64,000 nucleotides of DNA from Corynebacterium sp. HMSC05H05 (GTDB taxonomy: Bacteria; Actinomycetota; Actinomycetes; Mycobacteriales; Mycobacteriaceae), in NCBI RefSeq assembly GCF_001807265.1, contig NZ_KV788371.1:1-64000 (forward strand). The letters run 5' to 3'. Both the position numbers and the translations under genes were made by a program. Under the pieces are notes generated by a model. That model saw nothing but the letters and a program-made list of their open reading frames with translations, was not told where the DNA came from and searched no databases. Position 1 is the first letter of the stretch; each line of letters starts with the position of its first letter. Shown here in pieces: positions 37,522-46,400 of the stretch.

Positions 37522-38891
37522 GTGCCCACCACCCTTGTTTGATTCCGCGACGATCTTCGCGCCACGGACAACCCCGCGCTGTCGTGGGCGACTTCGCGCG
37601 GGGAGGTCGCAGGTGTGCTTATCGACGACACCTCCGGCCCCGACCACTCGGCCGCGCCGCCGCGTGGTGGCGCGACCACAGTGTGGCGCGGCTAAGCACC
37701 AAGCTCCCAATAATCCGGGAACAGGGCGATCCCCGCGAGATCATCCCTCGCCTGGCCAAAGAGCTCGGCGCGGAGGTGGCGTGGAACCGCCGCTACGACG
37801 CCGTCGATGTGGACGCCGAGGTCAAGCGCGCGGTGGGCGCGCGCACGTTCCCTGGGTTCCTGCTCGCGGAGCCGTGGGAGATCAACACCGGCGCCGGCAC
37901 CCCGTACCGGGTGTTCACGCCGTTTTACAAGGCCGTGCAGCAGCATTTGATCGCGAACCCTCCGCAGCCCGTTTCCGCGCCGGCGTTGCCGGGCGGCACG
38001 CGGCTGGGGGTTCCGGAGGCGCCGTCGTGGGCCGAGGGGTTGGCCGAGCACAACACGCCCGGTGAGGACGCTGCACTCTCGCGTTTCCACGAGTTCTTGG
38101 ACGGGCTTGCGGACGGGCACGGCTACGACAACAACGACCTGAGCCCCGGCGCGACCTCGGGCCTGAGCGCGCACCTGCGCTTCGGGGAACTCTCCCCCGG
38201 TTATGTGTGGGCCGAAACGGCAGCGTTTGCGGAGACGCACCCGGCCGCCGCGGCCCACGCGTGGGCGTTTTTGCGCCAGCTGGTGTGGCGCGAGTTCGCT
38301 TGGCACCGCCTGTACCACCTGCCGGACTTGGCGGTGCGCAACGTGCGCAGCCAGTTCGACAGGTTCGAGTGGGCGTGGAGTTCGCACGCGGCACCCTGGG
38401 ATTTCGTGCAAGCCTTCGCGGATCCGGCGATGGAACCGGACGCCGACGCCGCCCAGCACTTGGGCCAGCTGGCGCAGTGGCAGCGCGGCGAGACCGGCGT
38501 GCCGCTCGTGGACGCCGGCATGCGGGAGCTGTGGGAAACCGGGACCATGCACAACCGGGTGCGCATGGTGGTCGGCTCCTGGCTGACCAAGAACCTGGGC
38601 ATCCACTGGCGCCACGGCGAGGAGTGGTTCTGGGACACACTCGTGGACGCCGACGCCGCCTCCAACCCGTTCAACTGGCAGTGGGTGGCCGGCTCGGGCG
38701 ACGACGCCGCACCGTACTTCCGCATCTTCAACCCGCTGACCCAGCAGGAGAAGTTCGACCCCTCCGGCAAGTACGTCGGGCGCTGGACGCCGGAGGCGTT
38801 GCTGCCCGGCTACCCGGAGCCGATGGTGGACGTGAAGGCGTCGCGCAAAGTCGCACTCGAGGCGTACAACGACATCAAAGGCGGCCTATAG
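37522..38891 (+). pseudogene. phr: Deoxyribodipyrimidine photolyase, broken by a nonsense codon and a frameshift
   Basis: The gene starts at GTG 37522, with CGGAG six bases upstream. It codes VPTTLV then TGA at 37540-37542, then [15 protein letters not shown]. In the family this is LVWFRDDLR, so Trp7 has become a stop. At 37638-37641 the frame is lost in a run of four C; one more C would give TSGPRPLGRAAAWWRDHS and the remaining 400 residues. The rest is intact photolyase: LRFGELSPGYVWAE, FLRQLVWREFAWHRLYHLP, MHNRVRMVVGSWLTKNLGIHW and the FAD/DNA motif ASNPFNWQWVAGSGDDAAPYF. Two independent lesions argue for decay. Confidence 0.9.
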
Positions 38892-38901
38892 GATCGGCCG
38901 C

Positions 38902-39768
38902 GTGAGTCAACTGATCCGCCGTACCGTCATATTCCTCGTTGCGCTGCTTGCAGCCACGTCCGCCTCCCCCGCTACCGCGCAGCCCGCGGACAACGTGGTG
39001 GTCTTCGGCGACTCGTTTGCCGCGAACCCGGACCAGTACCTCAACACCGTGCTGCGGTTCACCGATGGATCGAGCCTGTCTTCCACTTCCTCCGAACGCG
39101 TGCTCCGCAACAACCCGAGCGAATCCGGATGCCTCCACGGCCCGGACAACTGGCCGAGCCAGCTCGGTGCACACACCGGCGCCGCGGTTGCGGACTGGTC
39201 GTGCGCCGGCATCACCTCTGAGCAAATGCTTGGCCGCATCGACCACGCTGTGCACACCGGCGCGCTGAACGCAGGCACCCGGGCTGTGACGTTGGGCGCC
39301 GGCTTCAACGATCACTGGCGCCCGCTACTGGACAAGCCCGGCACCACCTACGACGCCGCGCGCACCCGCGAGCAGTACTTGGCCAACATGCGCGCCGCCG
39401 CGGCGAAAGTCCGCGCCGCGGCGCCGAACGCGAAGATCATCATCCCCGGCATGCTTTCGGTGGCCGGAGCAAACGGCGCGATTTGCGCCTTCAACGTGGT
39501 ACCCAACCTCCCGCTCGGCGTGCTCACTCCGACGGTGCACGGCTGGGAGCAGCACCACCGCGACAATCAGCGCGAAGCCGCGCGCCAAGTCGGCGCTGCG
39601 TTTTTGGACATCAACGCCCAGTCCACCGGCCACAGCACCTGCGCGCGCGACGCCGACCGCTGGGTCGCAGGCCTCATCGACACCACCACCGCCGGCTACA
39701 ACATGGCCCTGCACCCCTCCCGCGCCGGTTCCGCCTTCGTGGCCGAACAGGTCGCCCGCGCGCTGTAG
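38902..39768 (+). CDS. Secreted SGNH/GDSL-family hydrolase
   Basis: A 288-residue exported esterase or lipase. Signal peptide FLVALLAATSASPATAQPA (residues about 10-30), then block I VVVFGDSFAANPDQYL with the catalytic Ser, block III-like GAGFNDHW and C-terminal block V. Cysteines at positions such as SGCLHG and WSCAG suggest disulfides. The start is GTG at 38902, 10 bp after the photolyase stop. Corynebacteria secrete several such lipases. Confidence 0.85.
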   Translation: MSQLIRRTVIFLVALLAATSASPATAQPADNVVVFGDSFAANPDQYLNTVLRFTDGSSLSSTSSERVLRNNPSESGCLHGPDNWPSQLGAHTGAAVADWSCAGITSEQMLGRIDHAVHTGALNAGTRAVTLGAGFNDHWRPLLDKPGTTYDAARTREQYLANMRAAAAKVRAAAPNAKIIIPGMLSVAGANGAICAFNVVPNLPLGVLTPTVHGWEQHHRDNQREAARQVGAAFLDINAQSTGHSTCARDADRWVAGLIDTTTAGYNMALHPSRAGSAFVAEQVARAL

Positions 39769-39794
39769 CCCGGCCCGGGCGTAGGCTCGGACCA

Positions 39795-40151
39795 ATGAAA
39801 CCGTTGCAGAAGTTCCTCATCCCCTTGTTCGCTGGCGCGGGCGTGCTGCATTTTGCAAAGCCGCAGCCTTTCGACGGCATCGTGCCCGACGCCCTCCCCG
39901 GCGCCGCACGCACCTACACGTACGTCTCCGGCGTGGCCGAGCTCGCCGCAGCTGCCCTGCTTGCGAATCCCAAAACCCGCGCGGCCGGCGGCAAGTTCGC
40001 CGCGGCGCTGTTGGCGGCAGTGTGGCCGGCGAACTTCCAGATGGCGTGGCAGTGGCGTAACGAGCCCTGGCAGAAGCAGATCATCTCCATCGGGCGACTG
40101 CCGCTGCAGATCCCGCTGATCAAGGCTGCGCTCGGCGCGGCGAAGAAGTAG
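39795..40151 (+). CDS. DoxX-like membrane protein
   Basis: A 118-residue protein with about four hydrophobic segments (LIPLFAGAGVLHF, VSGVAELAAAALL, FAAALLAAVWPANFQMA and a C-terminal IPLIKAAL). The pattern H-F-x-P-x-x-F, P-x-x-x-x-P-G-A and V-S-G-V-A-E-L is that of the DoxX-like family. Some members work in redox stress complexes; this one has no SodA or DoxX partner nearby. Confidence 0.78.
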   Translation: MKPLQKFLIPLFAGAGVLHFAKPQPFDGIVPDALPGAARTYTYVSGVAELAAAALLANPKTRAAGGKFAAALLAAVWPANFQMAWQWRNEPWQKQIISIGRLPLQIPLIKAALGAAKK

Positions 40152-40234
40152 CTGCCCAAAACCGGCCCCAGGAGGGTCGGTGGCTGCTTACACTTTGGCT
40201 GCACCGCATCCCCACGGAAGGTCAAGGAGCAGTC

Positions 40235-40993
40235 ATGAGCAAGTTTGAAAACAAAGTTGCGCTGGTCACCGGCGGCGCCTCCGGCATCGGTGAGGCCATC
40301 GCGAAGCGTCTCGCCAGCGAGGGCGCCAAGGTGGTAGTCGCCGACATCAACGACGATGCCGCCAAGGACGTCGCCGCCACAATCGAGGCGGACGGTGGTG
40401 CCGCGGCCGCGTTCCGCCAGGACGTGGCCAGCAAGGAGGACAACGAGGCGGCCGTGCAGTTCGCCGTAGACACGTTCGGCGCGCTCCACCTCGCAGTGAA
40501 CAACGCTGGCGTGGGCGACCACACCCCGCTTGCGGACAAGGACCTGGCTGACTGGGACAAGGTCATCGCCATCAACCTGTCCGGCGTGGCCTACGGTTGC
40601 CACTACCAGCTCAAGCAGTTCCTCGCGCAGGGCAACACGGAGCAGTGCGCGATTGTGAACATGTCCTCCATCCACGGCTCTGTGGGCCGCGCCGGCGGCA
40701 TCGAGGCATACACCGCCGCGAAGCACGGCGTGGTGGGGCTGACCAAGTCTCTGGCCGCGGATTACGCCGCCACCGGCATCCGGGTCAACTGCGTGGGTCC
40801 GGCGTACATTGACACGCCGCTGATTCAGCGGGCGCAGGGCGAGGCCCGCCAGGCGCTCGTCGATAAGCATCCTGCTGGCCGCCTGGGCGAGCCCGAGGAG
40901 ATCGCGGCGATGGTGAGCTTCTTGCTTTCCGACGACGCGTCGTTCGTCAACGGCTCCTACCACCTCGCCGACGGCGGATACACCGCCGTGTAG
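40235..40993 (+). CDS. SDR-family oxidoreductase
   Basis: A 252-residue classical short-chain dehydrogenase. TGGASGIGEAIAKRLASEGA is the cofactor motif, with D37-region VVADIND favouring NAD(H). NNAGVG, the catalytic Ser in NMSSIHGSVG, YTAAKHG (Y-x-x-x-K) and ADGGYTAV at the end are intact. The substrate is unknown. A tRNA-Leu gene on the other strand begins right after its stop. Confidence 0.92.
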   Translation: MSKFENKVALVTGGASGIGEAIAKRLASEGAKVVVADINDDAAKDVAATIEADGGAAAAFRQDVASKEDNEAAVQFAVDTFGALHLAVNNAGVGDHTPLADKDLADWDKVIAINLSGVAYGCHYQLKQFLAQGNTEQCAIVNMSSIHGSVGRAGGIEAYTAAKHGVVGLTKSLAADYAATGIRVNCVGPAYIDTPLIQRAQGEARQALVDKHPAGRLGEPEEIAAMVSFLLSDDASFVNGSYHLADGGYTAV

Positions 40994-41070
40994 TGGTGCC
41001 CCCAGTCGGGCTCGAACCGACACTGGGCGGATTTTAAGTCCGCTGCCTCTGCCAATTGGGCTATAGGGGC
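40994..41070 (-). tRNA. tRNA-Leu (anticodon UAA), short variable arm
   Basis: Minus-strand cloverleaf: acceptor GCCCCTA / TGGGGGC, D-arm GCCCAATTGGCAGAGGC, anticodon stem GCGGA / TCCGC with loop CTTAAAA (anticodon TAA), a variable loop of only five bases (CCAGT), T-arm GTCGG-TTCGAGC-CCGAC, discriminator A and encoded CCA. Total 77 bases including CCA. The anticodon reads UUA, a rare codon in this genome. Confidence 0.93.
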
Positions 41071-41104
41071 GACGGGGAAATATCGTACTTCCCCCGCGCC
41101 TCCG

Positions 41105-41222
41105 GGCGGGAATCGGTCGGCTGTTTTCGCCGAGCGGAGCCGGCCGACCCGCCTTACACTCGCTGTGCGAAAACTAAGTTTCGCCTGAGTTTTCCGCTCA
41201 GCTTCGCACGATTGTAAAGGCA
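41105..41222. other. two adjacent hairpin-forming inverted repeats
   Basis: The first pairs GGCGGG..GGTCGGC (from about 41105) with GCCGGCC..CCCGCC (to about 41153). The second pairs GCCTTACA...TGTGCGAA (41151-41169) with TTCGCAC...TGTAAAGGC (41203-41222) around AAACTAAG and GCTCAG-type inner arms. They occupy the gap between the tRNA-Leu 5' end and the phytase-like gene. The second ends eight bases before the ATG at 41230, so it could act in its 5' UTR. Not a known riboswitch to me. Confidence 0.5.
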
Positions 41223-41229
41223 GTGGCAT

Positions 41230-42552
41230 ATGAATATTCAGCTTCCTCCCCCGCTCGACCAGATCATCAAAAACCTCAACCTCGAGCAGCTCATCGCGGC
41301 TGTCGCGGGCGCGTTTGTTGTCGGCGGCCTCGTCGGCGGCGCGATCGGTGCCACCGCTGGCGGAAGCTCGGAGGCGGCCGGCTCCAGCAACGGCGCCGCC
41401 CCGTCCACGCCCGCGCCTGCGATTGAGGGGCCGGTACTTGAGGGCCGCGCGAAGCTGTCGGCGCTCTACCAGGCGCCGGGCCCGGATTCCGGCAAAGACG
41501 CCTTCGACGGCAACGGCCAAACCCACCCGTTCAAGGGCCAGGTCATCCCGGGCTTCTCCGGCATGATCGAAAAGGGCGACGGCGAGTTCTACGCCCTGCC
41601 CGACAACGGCTTCGGCTCCAAGCAGAACTCGTCGGACTTCCTGCTGCGCATCTACACGGTAAAGCCGAACTGGGAAACCGCCGAGACCGCGAAGGACCCG
41701 AAGCACGTCGGCGGAATCGACGTGCTGGACTACATCGCGCTGAAGGACCCGAACAACAAGATCCCGTGGGACATCGTCAACAACGACACCAAAGACCGCC
41801 TGCTCACCGGTGCCGACTTCGACCCGGAGTCCTTCGTCCGCGCCGAAGACGGCACCTTCTGGATCGGCGAGGAGTTCGGCCCCTACATCCTGCACGTGGA
41901 TAAAGACGGCACGCTTCTCGACGCCCCGTACCCCTACCCCGGTGTGAAGAGCCCGTCGAACCCGACCCTGGGTACGGGCGAGCAGCCAAACCTGCGCAAT
42001 TCCAAGGGCTTCGAGGCGATGGCCATCGACGGCCGCTACCTCTACCCCATCTTCGAGGGCTACCTGGACAGCGCCACCGACAAGCGCGTGCGCGTGATCT
42101 CCCAGTTCGACACCGAAACCGGCAAGTACACCGGCAAGACCTGGAACTACGTGGCAGAGGGCGACGATGCCCTGATCGGCGACGCGTTTATAACCAAGGA
42201 CGGCCGCCTACTCATGCTCGAGCGCGACGATTTCCGCAGTTCGGAAGCGCAGCTGAAGAAGGTCTTCGAGGTCAAGGACTTCGCGGACGCTGAAGCCGGC
42301 TCCACGGTGAAGAAGGAACTGATGGCTGACCTGCTTAACATCGCCAACCCGTCCAAGATCGGCATGGTTTCCGACGCCCGCGCCTACGGTGTCGGCGACC
42401 CGTTCCAGTTCGCGCTGCTCAGCGTCGAGACCATCGTCCAGCTGGAAGACGGGCGCTACCTCACCGCGCTGGACAACAACTTTCCGGGCGACGACGGCCG
42501 TTACCGCGGCACACCCGACGACACCGAGATGATCATCTTCTCCGTGAACTAG
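41230..42552 (+). CDS. Phytase-like esterase (PF13449-type), membrane-anchored
   Basis: A 440-residue protein. One hydrophobic segment near residues 22-45 (AAVAGAFVVGGLVGGAIGA) suggests an uncleaved anchor or signal. A beta-propeller-like domain follows: GFSGMIEKGDGEFYALPDNGFG, LLTGADFDPESFVRAEDGTFWIGEEFGPYI, KGFEAMAIDGRYLYPIFEG and LLMLERDDFR. This is the family called esterase-like activity of phytase. The substrate is unknown; secreted phosphoesterase use is plausible. Confidence 0.87.
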   Translation: MNIQLPPPLDQIIKNLNLEQLIAAVAGAFVVGGLVGGAIGATAGGSSEAAGSSNGAAPSTPAPAIEGPVLEGRAKLSALYQAPGPDSGKDAFDGNGQTHPFKGQVIPGFSGMIEKGDGEFYALPDNGFGSKQNSSDFLLRIYTVKPNWETAETAKDPKHVGGIDVLDYIALKDPNNKIPWDIVNNDTKDRLLTGADFDPESFVRAEDGTFWIGEEFGPYILHVDKDGTLLDAPYPYPGVKSPSNPTLGTGEQPNLRNSKGFEAMAIDGRYLYPIFEGYLDSATDKRVRVISQFDTETGKYTGKTWNYVAEGDDALIGDAFITKDGRLLMLERDDFRSSEAQLKKVFEVKDFADAEAGSTVKKELMADLLNIANPSKIGMVSDARAYGVGDPFQFALLSVETIVQLEDGRYLTALDNNFPGDDGRYRGTPDDTEMIIFSVN

Positions 42553-42631
42553 CCGCCCGTTTAGCTTGGGCCGCGTGCCGGTAGCCTTGACCGTTGGTTT
42601 CCCCGATGGTTGCTAGACGAAAGGCCCCCAC

Positions 42632-43252
42632 GTGACCAGGCAATGGCTGTTTTTGGTGCCGTGCGCGCTCGGCGCACTCGGCCTGTTTCTCGCGCGCCGC
42701 GCCGGCGACGGCACCGCTGGCTTCTACTGGGCCACCGCGTTTACGGCGGTGGTCTACGCGGCCGCGTGGTGGCGGTGGGGTGACCGTCAGGCGTTCGCGG
42801 GGCCTCGCAAGCTTCTCGACGTCCTCCGGGGCACCCTCATCGGCGCCGCCCTCGCGGTTGTGTTCGTCCTGGGTGCGCTGGTGGTGCAGCACATCCCACT
42901 GCTGGCCGGCCCTGCCGCGGAGCTGTTGCAGACCCCGAACAAGGGCGGGTACTTCCTCACACTGCTGGTGCTGGTAGTCAACGGCGCAGGCGAGGAGATG
43001 GTCTTCCGCGACGCTGTGCCGCGGCAGCTGCGCGGCGCGGGCCAATCGGTGGTGCAGGCCGGGGTGTGGTCCACGCTGGCCTACTGCCTGGTCACCTGCG
43101 TGATGGGCGTGCCGCTTCTGGTCTTCGCCGCCGGTGTGCTTGGGGCAGTGACCTACTACGAATCCGTGAAAACCGGCAGGCTCTACTCCCCCATCGCGGC
43201 GCACCTGACGTGGAGTATCGGCATGCTGCTGATCCTGCCGCAGTTTTTCTAG
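42632..43252 (+). CDS. CPBP-family intramembrane protease-like protein
   Basis: A 206-residue membrane protein starting with GTG at 42632. About six helices; motif 1 is NGAGEEMVFRDAVPRQLRG, followed by AGVWSTLAYCLV (where the usual His of motif 2 is not seen) and AAHLTWSIGMLLIL, with a conserved late His. This makes it a divergent member compared with the one at 21783-22475. Enzymatic activity is uncertain. Confidence 0.78.
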   Translation: MTRQWLFLVPCALGALGLFLARRAGDGTAGFYWATAFTAVVYAAAWWRWGDRQAFAGPRKLLDVLRGTLIGAALAVVFVLGALVVQHIPLLAGPAAELLQTPNKGGYFLTLLVLVVNGAGEEMVFRDAVPRQLRGAGQSVVQAGVWSTLAYCLVTCVMGVPLLVFAAGVLGAVTYYESVKTGRLYSPIAAHLTWSIGMLLILPQFF

Positions 43253-43329
43253 GCAGCCAGCGCCCCTCCGTTCCCTTCCCCGCGCCTCTCACCTTGGCTC
43301 CCCCACACCCCCACGCCTCTCACCTTCGC

Positions 43330-43398
43330 GGATCCAGCTAGTAGGAACCAGCTATTCGCCGAAAAATCGCGATTAGCTGGGTCCTGATAGCTGGATCC
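43330..43398. repeat. 69-bp near-perfect hairpin element
   Basis: Arms GGATCCAGCTA-gt-AGGA-a-CCAGCTA (43330-43354) and TAGCTGG-g-TCCT-ga-TAGCTGGATCC (43374-43398) pair over 22 bp with only three mismatched positions, around a 19-base centre containing GAAAAAT. It lies in the gap between the convergent CPBP gene and mfd. It has no U-run, so it is not a classical terminator; it looks like a repetitive extragenic palindrome. Confidence 0.75.
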
Positions 43399-43489
43399 AG
43401 CGCGCAGGGGCGAGGGGCTGTGGGGAACCGTGGGCCGCAGGGGCGTGGGGCTCCGCGGAACCGCCCCAGCACCGCCCGGCCCGGGCCGC

Positions 43490-46400
43490 CTACTCGCTGA
43501 CGGAGAACACTTTCTTCTTCGGCACCTTCTCTGCGGCTGCAGAATCCGCAGAAACACCCGTGACCGAAATCTTCGGGGCATCGAGCATTTCCGTCATGAA
43601 GTCGGCGACCCACTGCAACAGCTCCAGGTCGCGAAGGTTCGGCGCGTTCAGCGCGCGCTTCGCCCCGCCCTCGCGAGGCATCGGCACCTGCAGCGCCTTT
43701 GCCGCAGCCCGGAAGTTCGCCCCCGGGTACAAGCGCTTCAGGCGCACCTGCTTGGAGTCAGGCAACTCGACTGGGTGGAGTTTGATGCGGGTTCCCTGGG
43801 TCAGGATCTCGGAAACGCCAACTGCACGGGCCTGGTTGCGCAGTCGGGCTACGGCCATGAGCCGCTCGACCTCAATTGGCAAGGTGCCGAAGCGGTCGAT
43901 CATGTCGTCGGCTGCTGCAGTCAGGGCGTCGTCGTCACGCGCTTCTGCGAGCTTGCGGTACACCTCGAGGCGCAAGCGCTCGGAGTTGATGTAGGTCTCC
44001 GGAATGTGTGCATCCACGGGCAGATCGACGCGGATTTCCTTCGGGCCTTTGTCGGTGGCGTCGATGGGTTTGCCGCTCATGAGGCCCTTGAAGGTTTCCA
44101 CGGCCTCGCTGACCAAGCGGACGTACATATCGAAGCCCACGCCGGCGATGTGGCCGGACTGTTCCGCGCCGAGCACGTTGCCAGCGCCGCGCATCTCCAG
44201 GTCCTTCTGCGCCACGGCCATGCCGGCTCCCAGGTCGTTGTTTTGGGCGATGGTGGCCAGGCGGTCGTAGGAGGTCTCGGTGAGTGTCTTGTCCTTCGGG
44301 TACAGGAAGTACGCGTAGGCACGCTCGCGGGAACGGCCCACACGTCCGCGCAGCTGGTGCAACTGGCTCAGGCCCATGTTCTGGGCGTTTTCCACGATCA
44401 GGGTGTTGGCGTTGGCGATGTCCAGGCCGGTCTCCACGATCGTGGTGCACACCATGACGTCGTATTCGCGGTTCCAAAAACCCTGCACGGTCTGCTCGAG
44501 CACCTGCTCGCTCATCTGGCCGTGGGCGACAACGACGCGGGCCTCGGGAACGAGTTCGCGCAGTTGGCGGGCAGTTTTTTCGATGTCGGAGACTTTGTTG
44601 TGGATGTAGAAGACTTGGCCGTCGCGAAGCAATTCTCGACGAATCGCCGCCGCCACCTGCTTATCCTCTTGCGGACCGACATACGTGAGCACCGGGTGCC
44701 GGTCTTCCGGCGCGGTGGTAATCGATGTCATTTCGCGGATGCCGGTCAGCGACATCTCAAGCGTGCGCGGAATCGGCGTTGCCGTCATGGTGAGCACGTC
44801 AACGTGCGACTTCAGCGCCTTGATGTGTTCCTTGTGCTCGACACCGAAGCGCTGCTCCTCGTCCACGATGATCAGACCGAGGTTCTTCCACTGCACGCCA
44901 GTCTGCAGCAGTCGGTGGGTACCAATGACGATGTCTACGGAACCATCCGCAAGACCTGCGAGGATCTTCTTCGAATCCGCGGTAGAGGTGAAACGCGACA
45001 GCTCGCGGACCTCCACCCCAAAACCATCCATGCGCTGCGTGAAGGTGGAGTAATGCTGCTGGGCAAGCAGCGTCGTCGGCACCAGCACCGCGACCTGTTT
45101 ACCGTCCTGCACTGCCTTAAACGCGGCACGCACGGCCACCTCGGTTTTGCCGAAGCCCACATCGCCCACGATCACGCGGTCCATCGGCGTGGGCTTTTCC
45201 ATGTCTTCCTTGACCGCTTCGATGGCGTTGAGCTGGTCTTCCGTCTCTACGAACGGGAAGGCATCTTCCATCTCGAGCTGCCAGGGGGTATCCGGCGCGA
45301 ACGCGTGGCCCGGCGCGGCTTGGCGCTTGGCGTAGAGCTCCACCAACTCGCCGGCGATCTCGCGCACGGCGGCGCGCGCCTTGCGCTTGGTGGACTTCCA
45401 GTCCGAGCCGCCCATCTTGCTTAGCGACGGCTTCTCGCCACCGGTGTACTTACTCAGCAGGTCCAGCGACTCCATGGGCACCCAGAGTTGGTCGCCGGGC
45501 TGGCCGCGCTTGGCGGGCTGGTACTCCAGCACGATGTATTCGCGGCGCGAGTCCTCGTCGCCGGCTTTGACGGTGCGCTCCGCCATCTTCACAAATTTGC
45601 CGATGCCGTGGGTGTCGTGCACCACGAAATCGCCAGGCTGCAGGGCGAGCGGGTCGACGCGGTTGCGCCGGCGCGGGGCCCGTCGTTTAGCACCTGCGAT
45701 ATCACCCACGCGGTTGCCGGTGACGTCAGTTTCGGTGACCACGGCCAGGTTCGGCCCGCCGAAGACCAGGCCCGCGTGCGACAGTGCCTGGTACAGCGTC
45801 ACCGCGCCCTCGACGGGCTCCAAGCCGGGCGTGGCCACGCGGGCGGATACGCCGTGCTCGCGCAGGCGCTCCGCCATGCGGTCGATCGTGCCCTTGGCCG
45901 GTGCCACGAACGCGACCTTGCCGTGGTTTTGGCCGATGTGGAGCTTCAGCGTGGCATAGAGCTGCTCGATCGCCTTCGGGTCGCCCTTCGGCGCGGGCGC
46001 GGCCTCGAACTCCAAAGGCAGCGTCTCCGCGTCGTCGGCGGCGAACATGCCGGGCGGGGCGAACGTCCACCAGGCGTTGCCGGCCTTGGAGGCGGAGACC
46101 TCCAGCGACTCGTAGGAGCGGTACGACGAGGCGGACACGTCCAGGCCCTCCACCACGACAGGTCCCTCGGCACCCATGGCGGCTGCTTCCCAGCCGGCCT
46201 CGAGGAACTCGCGGTCCGTCGCCTCCAAATCAGCGATGCGGGTGCGCACTTTCTCCGGGTTGGTCACTAACACCACGGAGCCGGCGGGCATGAGCTCCGG
46301 CAGCACCGAGTACTGCTTGTCCGTCAGCGCCGGAATGAGCGCCTCCATGCCGTCCGCCGGCTGCTTCTCCGAAATGCGGGCAAGCAGCGACGACAGCGTC

